DNA from: Aquiflexum balticum DSM 16537
Lineage (GTDB): Bacteria; Bacteroidota; Bacteroidia; Cytophagales; Cyclobacteriaceae
Direction of reading: 5' to 3'
Length of the DNA: 64,000 bases
Assembly: GCF_900176595.1 (NCBI RefSeq)
Contig: NZ_LT838813.1
Location: 3,366,001-3,430,000 of the forward strand
Shown: piece after piece, positions 17,121 to 26,756 of the stretch
How the letters are laid out: every line of letters begins with the position of its first letter
Numbering within the stretch: the stretch's first letter is position 1
Position numbers and translations under genes: made by a program
The notes under the pieces: generated by a model
The model's database searches: none
What the model saw: the letters and a program-made list of their open reading frames with translations, nothing else
Told to the model about the DNA's origin: nothing

Positions 17121-18425
17121 ATGAGGTTTTTTTTTCTTTTCCTTATTATCATTTCAACTTGGAGCTATAGTTCAGCACAGTCTCAAAAGACCATCAGGAA
17201 TACCATGTATATGACCTATGGGAAAACAGGTGCAAATTTGAGAGAATTCAATGAGATGTTGGCTAATAAAGGCCTTTCACCAATGAGAAAAGGATATTCA
17301 AACTTGAGTTTTGGTTACTTAACTCGGTTTAATGACTTTATCATTGGTTTGGAGTTGTTTCATAACAGTGGTCCAAAATCTGATTTTGGGGACTTTGAAA
17401 TTGATTATCAATCTACCAGGTTTTATGTCAATGTAGGCTTTGCCTTTACAGAAGAAGGGAACTTCCAATTGATCCATTATATGTCATTTGGGTCAGGATT
17501 CGCAAACTTTCAGATGTTGCGGGAGAATGACACCAATAGCCTTGACGGATTTCTTCAAAATCCTGAAAACGGATACCTCCTTAGAAAAGGGGATATTCAC
17601 AAAAGTACCTTTAATTTGTCAGGGTTTCTTACAGAAATTGGCTTTCAGATGAGTTATGATCTTCCTATCCCTGGCAGAGAGGAAGCATTGGAAATTTTGG
17701 CACGTTTTGGATATTCCTTCAGCCCCTTTGAAGATTCCTGGAATTTGAATGGAATCAATTTCAATTCTATTCAAAGTGGTGCGTTCTTAAGGCTTGGTGT
17801 GGGAATATCGCTTCCGGATCACAATTATTTTTATAAAGATGCTTCCCTGGGAGCACATATTATTTATGGAATGCATTTTACCAAACCGGATGAATTCAAC
17901 AAAAAGCTTGGAGAAAATGGTCTCAGTGCTTTTGATGGAAGACCGAACAACTGGGGTCTCAAAGTTTTAGGGGAAACAAAAGGCTTTTTATATGGATTTG
18001 ATTTTTATAATCTTGGTCTTTCGGGTCCTGCCAGTGAAACAAAGAGTCATACTTTAAATAGTCTGAGACTTTATGGTAACGTGGGCCTAAAACTTTTTGA
18101 AAGGAAAAATCTGGAGCTTGGTGCTTTGGGAGGGTTAGGGTTTGGCAACATTAGATACAGTCTTACTTCAAATGAGAAACCCGATTTTCCTAGGTTATTC
18201 GAAGAACCTCTTCATGACGGTTATCTCCGAAATGCCGGAGTAATGGCAAAGCCTGAATTATATTTTGCCTATGGAATGCCGATTTTGGGTGGTTCCTCAA
18301 AGCTGATGTTTAGTGTCCATGGAGGATATGAGCTTCCCTTGTCCAATTATAAGTTGGAAGATTTATCCATGTTCGATTATATGGCTAACCCATACCTCCA
18401 ATTTGGGATTGGAATCAGGCCTTAA
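17121..18425 (+). CDS. Secreted protein with internal duplication, probable beta-barrel
   Basis: A 434-residue protein beginning with a strong signal peptide (FFFLFLIIISTWSYSSAQ). The rest consists of alternating short strands rich in Gly, Phe and Tyr with turns, the pattern of an outer-membrane barrel. The two halves resemble each other. Residues near 33-115 (YGKTGANLREFNEMLANKGL ... RFYVNVGFAF) correspond to about 250-330 (YGMHFTKPDEFNKKLGENGL ... LRLYGNVGLKLF). I do not recognise a named family. It lies 62 bp after the hybrid kinase and in the same direction, so the two may be co-expressed. Its stop overlaps the stop of the opposing RidA gene by 4 bp. The export call is solid; the barrel call is inference. 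Confidence 0.7.
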   Translation: MRFFFLFLIIISTWSYSSAQSQKTIRNTMYMTYGKTGANLREFNEMLANKGLSPMRKGYSNLSFGYLTRFNDFIIGLELFHNSGPKSDFGDFEIDYQSTRFYVNVGFAFTEEGNFQLIHYMSFGSGFANFQMLRENDTNSLDGFLQNPENGYLLRKGDIHKSTFNLSGFLTEIGFQMSYDLPIPGREEALEILARFGYSFSPFEDSWNLNGINFNSIQSGAFLRLGVGISLPDHNYFYKDASLGAHIIYGMHFTKPDEFNKKLGENGLSAFDGRPNNWGLKVLGETKGFLYGFDFYNLGLSGPASETKSHTLNSLRLYGNVGLKLFERKNLELGALGGLGFGNIRYSLTSNEKPDFPRLFEEPLHDGYLRNAGVMAKPELYFAYGMPILGGSSKLMFSVHGGYELPLSNYKLEDLSMFDYMANPYLQFGIGIRP

Positions 18426-18979
18426 TCTTCCACTTCCACTATCAATTCTACCTCAACAGCAATATTTGATGGCAAAGCATTCATGCCTACAGCTGACCTG
18501 GCATGCTTGCCCTTTTCTCCAAAAACTTCCACCATCAAATCAGAAAAACCGTTAATTACCTGAGGTTGGTTGGTGAAATCGGGACCGCAATTGACCATTC
18601 CTAAAACTTTTACAATCCTCTTTACTTTATTTAAGTCACCCAACTCAGCTTTCAATACAGCCAACTGACTAATTGCAACCCATCTTGCAGCTTCCCTTCC
18701 TTCGTCAATTGTCAGGTCTTGACCGACTTTTCCGGTAACATACCCACCTTCAGGAAGGTCAGGCCCTTTACCGGATAAAAACAACAGATTCCCCGTTCTG
18801 ACAACATTCACATAATTTGCCACAGGGGAACTTGGCTGAGAAAGATTTATTCCAAGCTCAATAATTCTCGTCTCTGCATCCCAAGTATCAGCTATCGAAG
18901 TTTCAATGCTTTGTTTGTTTGATGGCTGTCCACAGGATATTAAAATCAATAAAAAGGAAAAGGAGAGTAAGTGTTTCAT
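18422..18979 (-). CDS. RidA/YjgF-family lipoprotein
   Basis: A 185-residue protein with a lipoprotein signal (hydrophobic stretch, then ISCGQ, Cys at about residue 16) and a full RidA-like domain from about residue 40. Visible motifs are NYVNVVRTGNLLFLSGKGP, AISQLAVLKAELGDLNKVKRI and the C-terminal HARSAVGMNALPSNIAVEVE, which keeps the Arg that binds substrate carboxylate in RidA enamine deaminases. Typical RidA proteins are cytosolic, trimeric and about 130 residues long. This one has an export signal and belongs to the longer YjgF subgroup. It would sit in a membrane facing the periplasm. The gene is convergent with the preceding barrel gene and monocistronic. Its substrate is unknown. Confidence 0.88.
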   Translation of the reverse strand: MKHLLSFSFLLILISCGQPSNKQSIETSIADTWDAETRIIELGINLSQPSSPVANYVNVVRTGNLLFLSGKGPDLPEGGYVTGKVGQDLTIDEGREAARWVAISQLAVLKAELGDLNKVKRIVKVLGMVNCGPDFTNQPQVINGFSDLMVEVFGEKGKHARSAVGMNALPSNIAVEVELIVEVED

Positions 18980-19131
18980 AAAGGTCGAAATATCAGTGAT
19001 GTTTAATGAATTCTTAAATTAAGCGTTCAATTCGGTAAATCAAACAGATGTGATTGTGATTTGTAGCATTAACAACTGAAAATGCTGTCTAGTATAAAAT
19101 TGAATCATCCTTTGAAGAATTTTGGAAAAAG

Positions 19132-19163
19132 TTGATAAAATTAAATTATTGGGTTTAACTTTG
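19132..19163 (+). promoter_or_regulatory. Promoter of the metH-metF operon
   Basis: A perfect Bacteroidota -7 element, TAACTTTG (19156-19163), lies 21 bp after a -33 TTG (19132-19134). The predicted transcription start falls a few bases downstream, at the very beginning of the riboswitch P1 helix at 19169. That coincidence supports both calls. Confidence 0.75.
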
Positions 19164-19168
19164 GAATT

Positions 19169-19267
19169 GCTTATCGAGAAAGACCGAGGGAAGGGCCCTG
19201 AGACGTCTTAGCAACCTAAAACAAAAGGTGCTAATTCCCATTCCGTAAATGGCGGAAGAAGATAAGC
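19169..19267 (+). promoter_or_regulatory. SAM-I (S-box) riboswitch aptamer
   Basis: A 99-nt aptamer that senses S-adenosylmethionine and controls the methionine genes downstream. P1 is a perfect 7-bp helix, GCTTATC (19169-19175) with GATAAGC (19261-19267). Inside it are the family landmarks: GAGGGAAGGGCCCTGA, an AGAC/GTCT P2 pairing, TTAGCAACC, P3 with GGTGCTAATTCCC, and P4 from TTCCG/CGGAA. The GATGAAACCC consensus between P2 halves is replaced by TGAGACGTCTTA. It lies 66 nt before metH, exactly where SAM feedback is expected. High SAM should reduce expression; the mechanism (probably translational) is inferred. Confidence 0.93.
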
Positions 19268-19333
19268 GGACGATAAAAATTTCTTTTTCATCCGGTTCTT
19301 GCTCGCATAAGCTTTTATTATTCAAATATCATT

Positions 19334-20377
19334 ATGAATAGAAGCGAACTTTTGATTTCCCAAGCAAATAAAAAAATCCTTATTCTTGATGGCGCTATGG
19401 GCACCATGATTCAGCGATATAAATTGACTGAAGCGGATTTTAGAACTCCTGAATTGATAAATCATCCCAAACCCTTGAAAGGTAATAATGATTTATTATC
19501 CCTTTCCAGGCCGGATATTATCAAGGCAATACATGCCGCTTATTTGGAGGTGGGGGCAGACATTATTGAGACCAATACGTTTAGTGGTACCTCAATTGCT
19601 CAGGAAGACTATGGGCTTTCCCACATGGCCTATGAGATAAATTTCCAGTCTGCCAAAATTGCCAGAGAAGTTGCTGACGAATTTACTGCCAAAAACCCTG
19701 ATAAGCCAAGATTTGTAGCAGGAGCTTTGGGACCTACCAATAGAACGGCCTCTATTTCTCCAGATGTCAATGACCCCGGATACAGAGCAATCACTTTTGA
19801 TCAGCTTGCAGAAGCTTATAAAGAACAAGTTAGGGGTTTACTTGATGGAGGGTCTGATATTTTACTGGTTGAAACAATTTTTGATACCCTTAATGCCAAG
19901 GCTGCCTTGTTTGCCATACAGGAAGTCTTTGAAGAAAGAAACATTCCTTTAAATCCAGAAGAAGGGGGGATTCCAATTATGATTTCAGGAACCATAACGG
20001 ATGCTTCAGGAAGGACATTGTCGGGGCAGACTACAGAAGCGTTTTTGATTTCCGTATCTCATGTGCCATTATTCAGTGTAGGATTGAACTGTGCTTTGGG
20101 TGCAAAAGAATTAAGGCCGTATTTGAAAGTTTTGGCTGATAATGCTCCTTTTCTTGTCAGCGCTTATCCCAATGCAGGTCTTCCGAATGAATTTGGACAA
20201 TATGATCAGGGTGCATCCGAAATGGCAGGACAGGTCGAAGAATTCTTAAAAGATGGTTTGATCAATATCTTGGGGGGCTGTTGTGGAACTACACCGGAAC
20301 ATATAGCAGCAATAGCCAAAACATCAGAAAAATACGCTCCAAGAAAACTTGAATTTGTATCAACAGGAGATGAGTAA
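19334..20377 (+). CDS. metH: Methionine synthase, homocysteine-binding subunit (split MetH, N-terminal part)
   Basis: A 347-residue protein equal to the first module of cobalamin-dependent methionine synthase. It binds and activates homocysteine on zinc. The three zinc cysteines are present: Cys253 in GLNCALG and Cys316-Cys317 in [10 protein letters not shown]. The N-terminal [11 protein letters not shown] (near 15-25) and the [17 protein letters not shown] stretch are family hallmarks. The other modules of MetH are encoded by the next gene, which overlaps this one by 8 nt, so the two polypeptides are probably made in equal amounts and act as a complex. I see this as an evolved gene split, since the break lies exactly at the inter-module linker with a clean stop and start. 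Confidence 0.95.
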   Translation: MNRSELLISQANKKILILDGAMGTMIQRYKLTEADFRTPELINHPKPLKGNNDLLSLSRPDIIKAIHAAYLEVGADIIETNTFSGTSIAQEDYGLSHMAYEINFQSAKIAREVADEFTAKNPDKPRFVAGALGPTNRTASISPDVNDPGYRAITFDQLAEAYKEQVRGLLDGGSDILLVETIFDTLNAKAALFAIQEVFEERNIPLNPEEGGIPIMISGTITDASGRTLSGQTTEAFLISVSHVPLFSVGLNCALGAKELRPYLKVLADNAPFLVSAYPNAGLPNEFGQYDQGASEMAGQVEEFLKDGLINILGGCCGTTPEHIAAIAKTSEKYAPRKLEFVSTGDE

Positions 20378-23078
20378 AATAAAAAAGTATAATGTCTTGA
20401 AACTTTCCGGGTTGGAGCCTTTGGTTTTTACTCCGGAGATAAATTTTGTGAATATCGGTGAGCGTACCAATGTTACCGGATCCAAGAAATTTGCACGTTT
20501 GATTCTCAATGGGCAATATGATGAAGCATTGGAAGTAGCATTGGATCAAGTGAGGGGTGGAGCACAAATATTGGATGTCTGTATGGATGAAGGGATGTTG
20601 GATGGGGCAGCCGCCATGAAAAAGTTTCTTAACCTTATTGCTTCCGAACCGGAAATAAGCCGAATTCCCATCATGATTGACAGTTCCAGGTGGGAGATAA
20701 TTCTGGAAGGGCTGAAATGCGTTCAGGGTAAAGGAATTGTCAATTCCATTAGCTTGAAAAACGGAGAAAAAGAATTTATCCATCAGGCAAAGACCATCAA
20801 GAAATTTGGAGCCGCAGTGGTGGTAATGGCATTTGATGAAGCAGGTCAGGCAGATACCTATCAGCGAAGAATTGATATTTGTAAAAGGAGCTATGATATT
20901 TTGGTCAATGAAGTCCGGTTCAATCCACAGGATATTATTTTTGATCCTAATATTTTTCCTGTGGCAACCGGTATGGATGAACACCGAAAGAATGCCTTGG
21001 ACTTTTTTCACGCTACCCAATGGATCAAACAAAACCTTCCCGGTGCCAAGGTCAGTGGGGGAGTGAGTAATGTCAGTTTTTCCTTCAGAGGAAATGATCC
21101 TGTAAGGGAAGCCATGCACGCTGCTTTTCTATACCATGCCATCCGTCATGGAATGGATATGGGTATTGTCAACCCATCTATGTTGGAAGTTTATGACGAT
21201 ATCCCAAAAGACCTTTTGCAAAAAGTCGAAGATGTTCTTTTTGACAAGAGTGAAGATGCAACCGAAGCATTGTTGACATTTGCCGAAACTGTCAAAGCAT
21301 CAGGAAAAAAGGAAGTGGCAAGTGAAGAATGGAGAAATGATCCTATTGAAAAAAGGATTGAACATGCTTTGGTTAAAGGCATCATAGATTATGTGATCGA
21401 AGATACTGAAGAGGCAAGATTGGCATATAAAAACCCATTGAAAGTAATCGAAGGTCCTTTAATGGATGGGATGAATGTAGTGGGGGATTTGTTCGGTGAA
21501 GGCAAAATGTTTTTGCCGCAGGTAGTCAAATCGGCGAGGGTAATGAAAAAAGCAGTCGCTTACCTTGAACCCTTTATGCCAAAAATCGGGGATTTGGATT
21601 ATAATGCCGAACAAAGCAGTATCAAAAAAATCCTTTTGGCCACAGTCAAAGGAGATGTACATGATATCGGTAAAAATATTGTGGGTGTTGTCCTGGCTTG
21701 CAACAGTTACCAAATCATCGATTTGGGGGTCATGGTAGATGCGCAAAAGATTATAGATGAGGCCATCAAAAATCAAGTAGATATTATTGGCTTAAGCGGA
21801 TTGATCACTCCCTCCTTGGATGAAATGGTTTATGTAGCTTCTGAAATGGAACGTCAAGGATTGGATATTCCCTTGTTGATAGGAGGTGCAACTACTTCTA
21901 GAATTCATACTGCGGTAAAAATTGATCCTGTGTATAGTGGAATAGTGGTGCATGTTACCGACGCTTCGAAATCTGTGCCTATTGCAGGAGAGGCAATCAG
22001 CGAAGAAACAAAGGCTGAATACAAAGTCAAACTCAAAGAAACTTACCGACAGCTCAGAATAGAACATGAGGCAAAGCAAATGGTGAAGCAAATGGCCACT
22101 TTAGAAGAAGCCAAAGCCAACCCGGTTTTCATAGATTGGGAAAACTATGAACCATTGATTCCTAAAAAACTTGGCGAAAAGGTATGGGAAGAATTGGACT
22201 TATCCATACTCAGGGATTATATAGATTGGACACCGTTTTTCAGTACTTGGATGCTTTCAGGTAAATATCCCAAGATCCTGGAAGATCCTATTGTAGGAAA
22301 TGAAGCCAAAAAATTATTTTCAGATGCCAATAGCATATTGGATGAGCTGATTGCTGAAAAATGGATTTCTGCCAAAGCTATTGTCAGCTTATTCCCAGTG
22401 AGAAGGAATGGTGATGATGTAACAGTATTGAAAAATGAAATGGAAACTCCTTTCAAATTTCATTTCCTTCGTCAGCAAGGCAAGAAGGGAAAAGGAGTAC
22501 CAAACCGTTCACTTGCAGATTATATTCATCCTGATAAAATTGATTATATGGGCGGATTTGCTGTCACAGCAGGATGGGGGATTGAAGCCAAATTAGCTGA
22601 ATATCAAAAGGTACATGACGATTACCATGATATCATGTTAAAATCTTTAGCAGACCGATTGGCTGAAGCAGGTGCAGAGTATTTGCATGAAGTGGTGAGA
22701 AGGGAATTATGGGGCTATGAAAAGAGCGGAAAGTTAGACAATGATTCTCTCATTAGAGAAGAATATCTGGGAATCAGGCCTGCACCAGGATATCCTGCTT
22801 GTCCTGAACATTCCGAAAAAAGGACACTTTTTGACTTACTTGAGGTAGAAAAGAAAACCGGAATAACTCTCACAGAAAGTTACGCGATGTATCCCACCTC
22901 TTCTGTCAGCGGATTTTATTTCGGACATCCTGAAAGCAGGTATTTTGGACTAGGAAAAATAGGAGAAGATCAGGTATCTGATTATGCAATAAGAAAAGGA
23001 GTCAGCAAGGCGCAAGCTGAACGTTGGTTGTCGCCCAATCTGGCATATTCACCATCCTTACAAATACAGGAAAAATAA
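20370..23078 (+). CDS. metH: Methionine synthase, folate/cobalamin/activation subunit (split MetH, C-terminal part)
   Basis: A 902-residue protein carrying the remaining MetH modules. It begins with the pterin-binding barrel ([33 protein letters not shown]) that binds methyl-tetrahydrofolate. The helical cap and B12-binding domain follow, with DVHDIG holding the lower axial ligand His431 in the DxHxxG motif and [13 protein letters not shown] further on. The last third is the reactivation domain, with the SAM-binding [15 protein letters not shown] near residue 803. I prefer the ATG at 20370, preceded by CAGGAG, over the in-frame ATG at 20349. It overlaps the upstream homocysteine module by 8 nt and is followed 3 nt later by metF, which supplies its methyl donor. 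The enzyme needs cobalamin. Confidence 0.96.
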   Translation: MSKIKKYNVLKLSGLEPLVFTPEINFVNIGERTNVTGSKKFARLILNGQYDEALEVALDQVRGGAQILDVCMDEGMLDGAAAMKKFLNLIASEPEISRIPIMIDSSRWEIILEGLKCVQGKGIVNSISLKNGEKEFIHQAKTIKKFGAAVVVMAFDEAGQADTYQRRIDICKRSYDILVNEVRFNPQDIIFDPNIFPVATGMDEHRKNALDFFHATQWIKQNLPGAKVSGGVSNVSFSFRGNDPVREAMHAAFLYHAIRHGMDMGIVNPSMLEVYDDIPKDLLQKVEDVLFDKSEDATEALLTFAETVKASGKKEVASEEWRNDPIEKRIEHALVKGIIDYVIEDTEEARLAYKNPLKVIEGPLMDGMNVVGDLFGEGKMFLPQVVKSARVMKKAVAYLEPFMPKIGDLDYNAEQSSIKKILLATVKGDVHDIGKNIVGVVLACNSYQIIDLGVMVDAQKIIDEAIKNQVDIIGLSGLITPSLDEMVYVASEMERQGLDIPLLIGGATTSRIHTAVKIDPVYSGIVVHVTDASKSVPIAGEAISEETKAEYKVKLKETYRQLRIEHEAKQMVKQMATLEEAKANPVFIDWENYEPLIPKKLGEKVWEELDLSILRDYIDWTPFFSTWMLSGKYPKILEDPIVGNEAKKLFSDANSILDELIAEKWISAKAIVSLFPVRRNGDDVTVLKNEMETPFKFHFLRQQGKKGKGVPNRSLADYIHPDKIDYMGGFAVTAGWGIEAKLAEYQKVHDDYHDIMLKSLADRLAEAGAEYLHEVVRRELWGYEKSGKLDNDSLIREEYLGIRPAPGYPACPEHSEKRTLFDLLEVEKKTGITLTESYAMYPTSSVSGFYFGHPESRYFGLGKIGEDQVSDYAIRKGVSKAQAERWLSPNLAYSPSLQIQEK

Positions 23079-23081
23079 CAG

Positions 23082-24035
23082 ATGAAAATAACAGAATATA
23101 TCGATCAAGCTGAAAAAACACTTTTTTCGTTTGAAATCTTACCACCGTTAAAAGGACAGAGCCTCAAAGAATTGTTGGTTGGGATTGAACCTTTAATGGA
23201 GTTTAAGCCTCCTTTTGTGGATGTAACCTATCATCGGGAAGAATTTATCTATAAAAAGCACCCAAATGGATTACTTGAAAAGGTAAGTACAAAAAAGAGA
23301 CCTGGAACAGTCGGTATCTGCGCGGCGATTATGAACAGGTTCCATGTGGAAGCAGTTCCCCACTTATTATGTGGTGGTTTTACCAAAGAAGAAACTGAAA
23401 ATGCTCTTATTGATCTCAATTTTATTGGTGTCCAGAATGTACTTGCCCTCAGAGGTGATGCACCAAAAAATGAAGGGAAGTTTGTAGCTGAACCCCATGG
23501 ACACGAATATACAAAAGATCTTGTCGCCCAAATTTACGGTATGAATCATGGCAGGTATCTCCATGAAGAAACTGAAACAGGGTTTCATACTGACTTTTGT
23601 GTCGGAGTAGGAGGGTATCCCGAGAAGCATTTCGAGGCTCCGAGTTTGAAGTTTGACTTGAAACACCTGAAAGAAAAAATTGATGCCGGTGCTGAATACA
23701 TCGTGACCCAGATGTTTTTTGACAACCAAAAATTCTTTGAATTTGAGAAAAAAGTAAGGGACTTGGGTATTACTGTGCCGATTATTCCTGGACTAAAACC
23801 TATCACAACTTTGGGTCAAATTTCCATGTTGCCAAGGACATTCTTTCTAGATCTTCCTGACCCATTAATGGACGAACTTGAAAAATGCAAAACCAATGCC
23901 GATGTAAAGCAGGTTGGTATTGATTGGGCTATTCAACAAAGTAAGGAGCTCGTTGCAAATGGAACTAAGGTTTTACATTATTATACTATGAGTAAGGCGG
24001 ATGCGACTTATAGGATTGCAAAAGAGGTTTTTTAA
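23082..24035 (+). CDS. metF: Methylenetetrahydrofolate reductase
   Basis: A 317-residue flavoprotein of normal MetF length. It reduces 5,10-methylene-tetrahydrofolate to 5-methyl-tetrahydrofolate, the methyl donor for MetH. Recognisable motifs are FSFEILPP (with the catalytic Glu) at the start of the barrel, VDVTYHREEF, GVQNVLALRGDAP for FAD and substrate binding, FCVGVGGYPEKH, and GAEYIVTQMFFDNQKF. It is the third gene of the SAM-riboswitch operon, 3 nt after metH, so folate methylation and methionine synthesis are co-regulated. No clear terminator follows; the next 109 bp before the opposing gene are plain. Confidence 0.96.
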   Translation: MKITEYIDQAEKTLFSFEILPPLKGQSLKELLVGIEPLMEFKPPFVDVTYHREEFIYKKHPNGLLEKVSTKKRPGTVGICAAIMNRFHVEAVPHLLCGGFTKEETENALIDLNFIGVQNVLALRGDAPKNEGKFVAEPHGHEYTKDLVAQIYGMNHGRYLHEETETGFHTDFCVGVGGYPEKHFEAPSLKFDLKHLKEKIDAGAEYIVTQMFFDNQKFFEFEKKVRDLGITVPIIPGLKPITTLGQISMLPRTFFLDLPDPLMDELEKCKTNADVKQVGIDWAIQQSKELVANGTKVLHYYTMSKADATYRIAKEVF

Positions 24036-24144
24036 CGAGTATAAGTAATGGATTGGAAAGCTTGGAAAATAATAGGTTTTTAGGATTATCTATAGGACAT
24101 GTTAAAAACTTAAAATTGAGATTTTACATAAAGCTCAATTAAAT

Positions 24145-24816
24145 TTACCTGCTTTCCCTTTCAAAAAGTAACTTCTCTGCCAATTCTCTGAAAAATAAGG
24201 GCGGATCTGTATTGATGAATTTTTTTATAATTTCGATTTGCTCCATTGTGGATTTGCCTCGCAGCGATATGTTTACATTTCCATAATTTCGGGCAGTTAT
24301 TTTTTGTAAATTATTGGCTTCCAAAATTTGTGCTTTCAATTCAGGTTCTTTTGAAAGGTAGCCGAGGTCTTCCTTTGCATTATCAAAAAGACCTTTGAAC
24401 GGAAGCAATTCGGCATTTGAGGGATTGAAGTTCTCCACGAACCAAGCAAGCATTGTGAGCCTAAAGTTAAATGCCGTAAGTTCTTTTGCATGAACGTTTT
24501 CTTCAAAAATATTCCTGGCTCCTTCGAGTCTTCCTAACTGTGTCAAATGGTTTATTGAATAAAGAGTTATGATTTCAAAATGATAGGGAGAAATGATGTT
24601 TCTTTCTTTGATCAGTTCTAAAAATATATCCAATGCGCTTTCTAAATGACCATTATTTGAATAAATCATAGCAATGTTCAAATCACATTCTTTTTGGAGT
24701 CTTTTATCATGTGTGTATATTGATTTGAGTTTGATGAATTTATCTACAAAGGACATATCGAACCTATTGTTTATTGTTTCATGAAACAGTGATTCAATTT
24801 TTTCTTTTTTGTTCAT
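24145..24816 (-). CDS. Unknown cytoplasmic helical-repeat protein
   Basis: A 223-residue protein with no signal peptide or membrane segment. The first 130 residues contain helix pairs resembling tetratricopeptide repeats, for example LNIAMIYSNNGHLESALDIF (45-66) and INHLTQLGRLEGARNIFEE. The C-terminal third is more polar, with NYGNVNISLRGKSTMEQ. I do not recognise a named family. It may be a scaffold or protein-interaction partner, but nothing shows of what. It is a lone leftward gene between the rightward metF and HMG-CoA lyase genes. Composition resembles the neighbours, so recent transfer is not indicated. Confidence 0.65.
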   Translation of the reverse strand: MNKKEKIESLFHETINNRFDMSFVDKFIKLKSIYTHDKRLQKECDLNIAMIYSNNGHLESALDIFLELIKERNIISPYHFEIITLYSINHLTQLGRLEGARNIFEENVHAKELTAFNFRLTMLAWFVENFNPSNAELLPFKGLFDNAKEDLGYLSKEPELKAQILEANNLQKITARNYGNVNISLRGKSTMEQIEIIKKFINTDPPLFFRELAEKLLFERESR

Positions 24817-25024
24817 TAAAATTAAATATTATAATTGAAGGCCTCAATGTATTCATAAATTTAAAAGAATCATATAGTTTGGGTGGTTAAGGTTCGATCC
24901 TTAAATTCTGTATTCATCTTTCTAAACACTTTTTTCTAAGAATTTATAGAAAACCATTTTATTCAAAAATGGTAAGAATTGGTTATCATTTGCTCCTTCA
25001 AAACCATATCCTTAATTTCAGGCC

Positions 25025-25873
25025 ATGATTAAATTGGTCGAATGCCCAAGAGATGCTATGCAGGGGCGGAGTGAATTCATAGATACGGCAATTAAAGCTG
25101 CATATATCAACCAACTATCACAGGTTGGGTTTGACACCATAGATTTTGGGTCTTTTGTAAGCCCAAAAGCCGTTCCTCAGATGCGGGATACTGAAGAGGT
25201 ATTGTCCCTGCTTGATTTGTTCAATGCCAAATCCAAACTCTTGGCCATAGTTGTCAATAGGAGAGGCGCTGAGGATGCCTTGCATTTTGAAGAGATTGAC
25301 TATTTAGGTTTTCCGCTATCGGTATCTGAGACTTTTCAGCAGAGAAATACCAATAAATCCATTAATGAAGCCTTGGATACTGTGGAGGAAATACAGAATC
25401 TGTGCGAAGTAAAGGGGAAAACTTTGGTAACCTATTTGAGTATGGGTTTTGGAAATCCATATGGAGATCCATTTTCTTCAGAATTGGTTGCCCAATTTGT
25501 CCATCACTTAGATGAATTGGGGATAAAAATCATTTCATTTGCTGATACCGTTGGTTCTGCTACACCTGAGTTGATCTCCGAACTGTACACTGTCAATTCA
25601 AAGGAATTCCCGCGAATCGAATTTGGATTACACTTACATACCCATCCTCAATTACTGAAACCAAAAATTGATGCAGCGGTAGCATCGGGTTGTATGAGAT
25701 TTGACGGGGCCATCAAAGGCTATGGTGGATGTCCATTTGCTGAAGATGAATTGGTAGGAAATGTAGCTACCGAATCCTTGATTGCGATCTTGGAAGGCCA
25801 TGGTTTTGATCTCAATCTGAATAAAATTGAATTTGTAGAGGCCATGAAACTGGCCAATGTGGTTTTTCACTGA
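25025..25873 (+). CDS. Hydroxymethylglutaryl-CoA lyase
   Basis: A 282-residue TIM-barrel enzyme of the HMGL family. It would cleave HMG-CoA to acetyl-CoA and acetoacetate, the last step of leucine breakdown. The start VECPRDAMQGRSEFI replaces the more usual EVGPRDGLQ but keeps the catalytic Arg-Asp pair. FVSPKAVPQMRD, the metal-binding HLHTHPQ and the active-site loop GGCPFAEDELVGNVATE, with catalytic Cys236, are all present. The cysteine loop separates HMG-CoA lyases from related isopropylmalate or homocitrate synthases. The gene has no obvious operon partner here. The product acetoacetate could be used by the ScoAB transferase encoded at 38082-39730. Confidence 0.9.
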   Translation: MIKLVECPRDAMQGRSEFIDTAIKAAYINQLSQVGFDTIDFGSFVSPKAVPQMRDTEEVLSLLDLFNAKSKLLAIVVNRRGAEDALHFEEIDYLGFPLSVSETFQQRNTNKSINEALDTVEEIQNLCEVKGKTLVTYLSMGFGNPYGDPFSSELVAQFVHHLDELGIKIISFADTVGSATPELISELYTVNSKEFPRIEFGLHLHTHPQLLKPKIDAAVASGCMRFDGAIKGYGGCPFAEDELVGNVATESLIAILEGHGFDLNLNKIEFVEAMKLANVVFH

Positions 25874-25956
25874 TTAACCCATGATTATCACCGCTGATAG
25901 TATTGTTTTTTTTTACACTTCCAATTAGGAATATATTGCCCAACAATCTTGAGTTC

Positions 25957-26520
25957 ATGAATAACATCTCAAAAACAGCCAGAAATACTAGGATTTATAG
26001 AAGAATACATAAAGTGATCAGTATCACTTTCGTTGTTTTTTTGTTGATCATTGGTGTTACAGCAATTCTCTTGGCTTGGAAAAAGGAAATGAAACTGATC
26101 CCTAAGACCCAATCCACGAAAGTTGATAACCCAGGAGATTGGATCCGTTTGGAGCAAATGATTGTAATAGGTCAAACCTTTATGAGAGACAGCATTGGGA
26201 AGAGTGACTTGATTGATAGGGTAGATGTGCGTCCTGATAAAGGGATAGCGAAAATTGTTTTCAAGAAGCATTTTACTGAAATTCAGATTGATGGTTTTTC
26301 AGGAGAGGTATTATCCATCAAACAACGGAATTCCGATTTGGTGGAAAAAATTCATGATGGTAGTATATTGGATTTTTTAATGGAGACGGACTCGGAAAGT
26401 TCAAAAATAATTTATAGTACATTGACTTCCTTAGGTTTGATTTTTTTGTGTATAACAGGGTTTTATCTTTGGTACAATCCCCGGAAGATGAAAAGATTAA
26501 AAAAGAAGCCTGAAATGTAA
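25957..26520 (+). CDS. PepSY-associated transmembrane protein
   Basis: A 187-residue inner-membrane protein. I start it at the ATG at 25957 (MNNISKTARN) because the longer frame would need TTG and adds a non-conserved extension. One membrane helix lies near residues 18-38 (ISITFVVFLLIIGVTAILLAW) and a second near 148-168 (TLTSLGLIFLCITGFYLWY). They flank a periplasmic PepSY-like domain (DLIDRVDVRPDKGIAKIVF; TEIQIDGFSGEVLSIKQR). The closing YLWYNPRKMK is typical of PepSY-associated membrane proteins, which often accompany iron uptake or ferric reduction. No iron gene is adjacent, so the role is open. The 236-bp gap after it shows no clear feature. Confidence 0.82.
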   Translation: MNNISKTARNTRIYRRIHKVISITFVVFLLIIGVTAILLAWKKEMKLIPKTQSTKVDNPGDWIRLEQMIVIGQTFMRDSIGKSDLIDRVDVRPDKGIAKIVFKKHFTEIQIDGFSGEVLSIKQRNSDLVEKIHDGSILDFLMETDSESSKIIYSTLTSLGLIFLCITGFYLWYNPRKMKRLKKKPEM

Positions 26521-26756
26521 TTGATTGTTTTTCTCATTAATACCACCAACTTTTTATATTTGTTATATAGGTTTTGCTGTACTTCAATGATGAATTCTTA
26601 GTTTAAATATGAAAATAAGAATTCAGGACTAATTTTCAGGTATTCCATCAAACCCATAAGGGTAAGTATTCAAAATACTTTAATGGATTTGAAAGATTAA
26701 TCTTTTTGTAGTAGGCCATTACCAAAGAGTATAACTTGTATTATATCCCAATACCA

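Larger units (their letters stand above)
18980..19333. other. Regulatory intergenic region before split metH
   Basis: This 354-bp gap holds the upstream region of the RidA gene (leftward) and, rightward, the promoter (19132-19163) and SAM-I aptamer (19169-19267) of the metH operon. The 66 bases between aptamer and the metH start contain a second ATAAGC copy (19307-19312) that could pair with the 5' strand of P1 (GCTTAT) as an alternative fold. No T-rich terminator is visible, so control may act on translation. Confidence 0.5.

Noticed and set aside
20289-21119. A 276-residue minus-strand frame antisense to metH.
   Set aside because: The opposite strand encodes the fully conserved pterin-binding domain of MetH; the reverse frame is Cys/His-rich with no domain.
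24887-24904. TTAAGG-TTCGAT-CCTTAA resembles a tRNA T-arm upstream of the HMG-CoA lyase gene.
   Set aside because: It is only a small palindrome. No acceptor, D or anticodon arm can be built around it, so it is not a tRNA.
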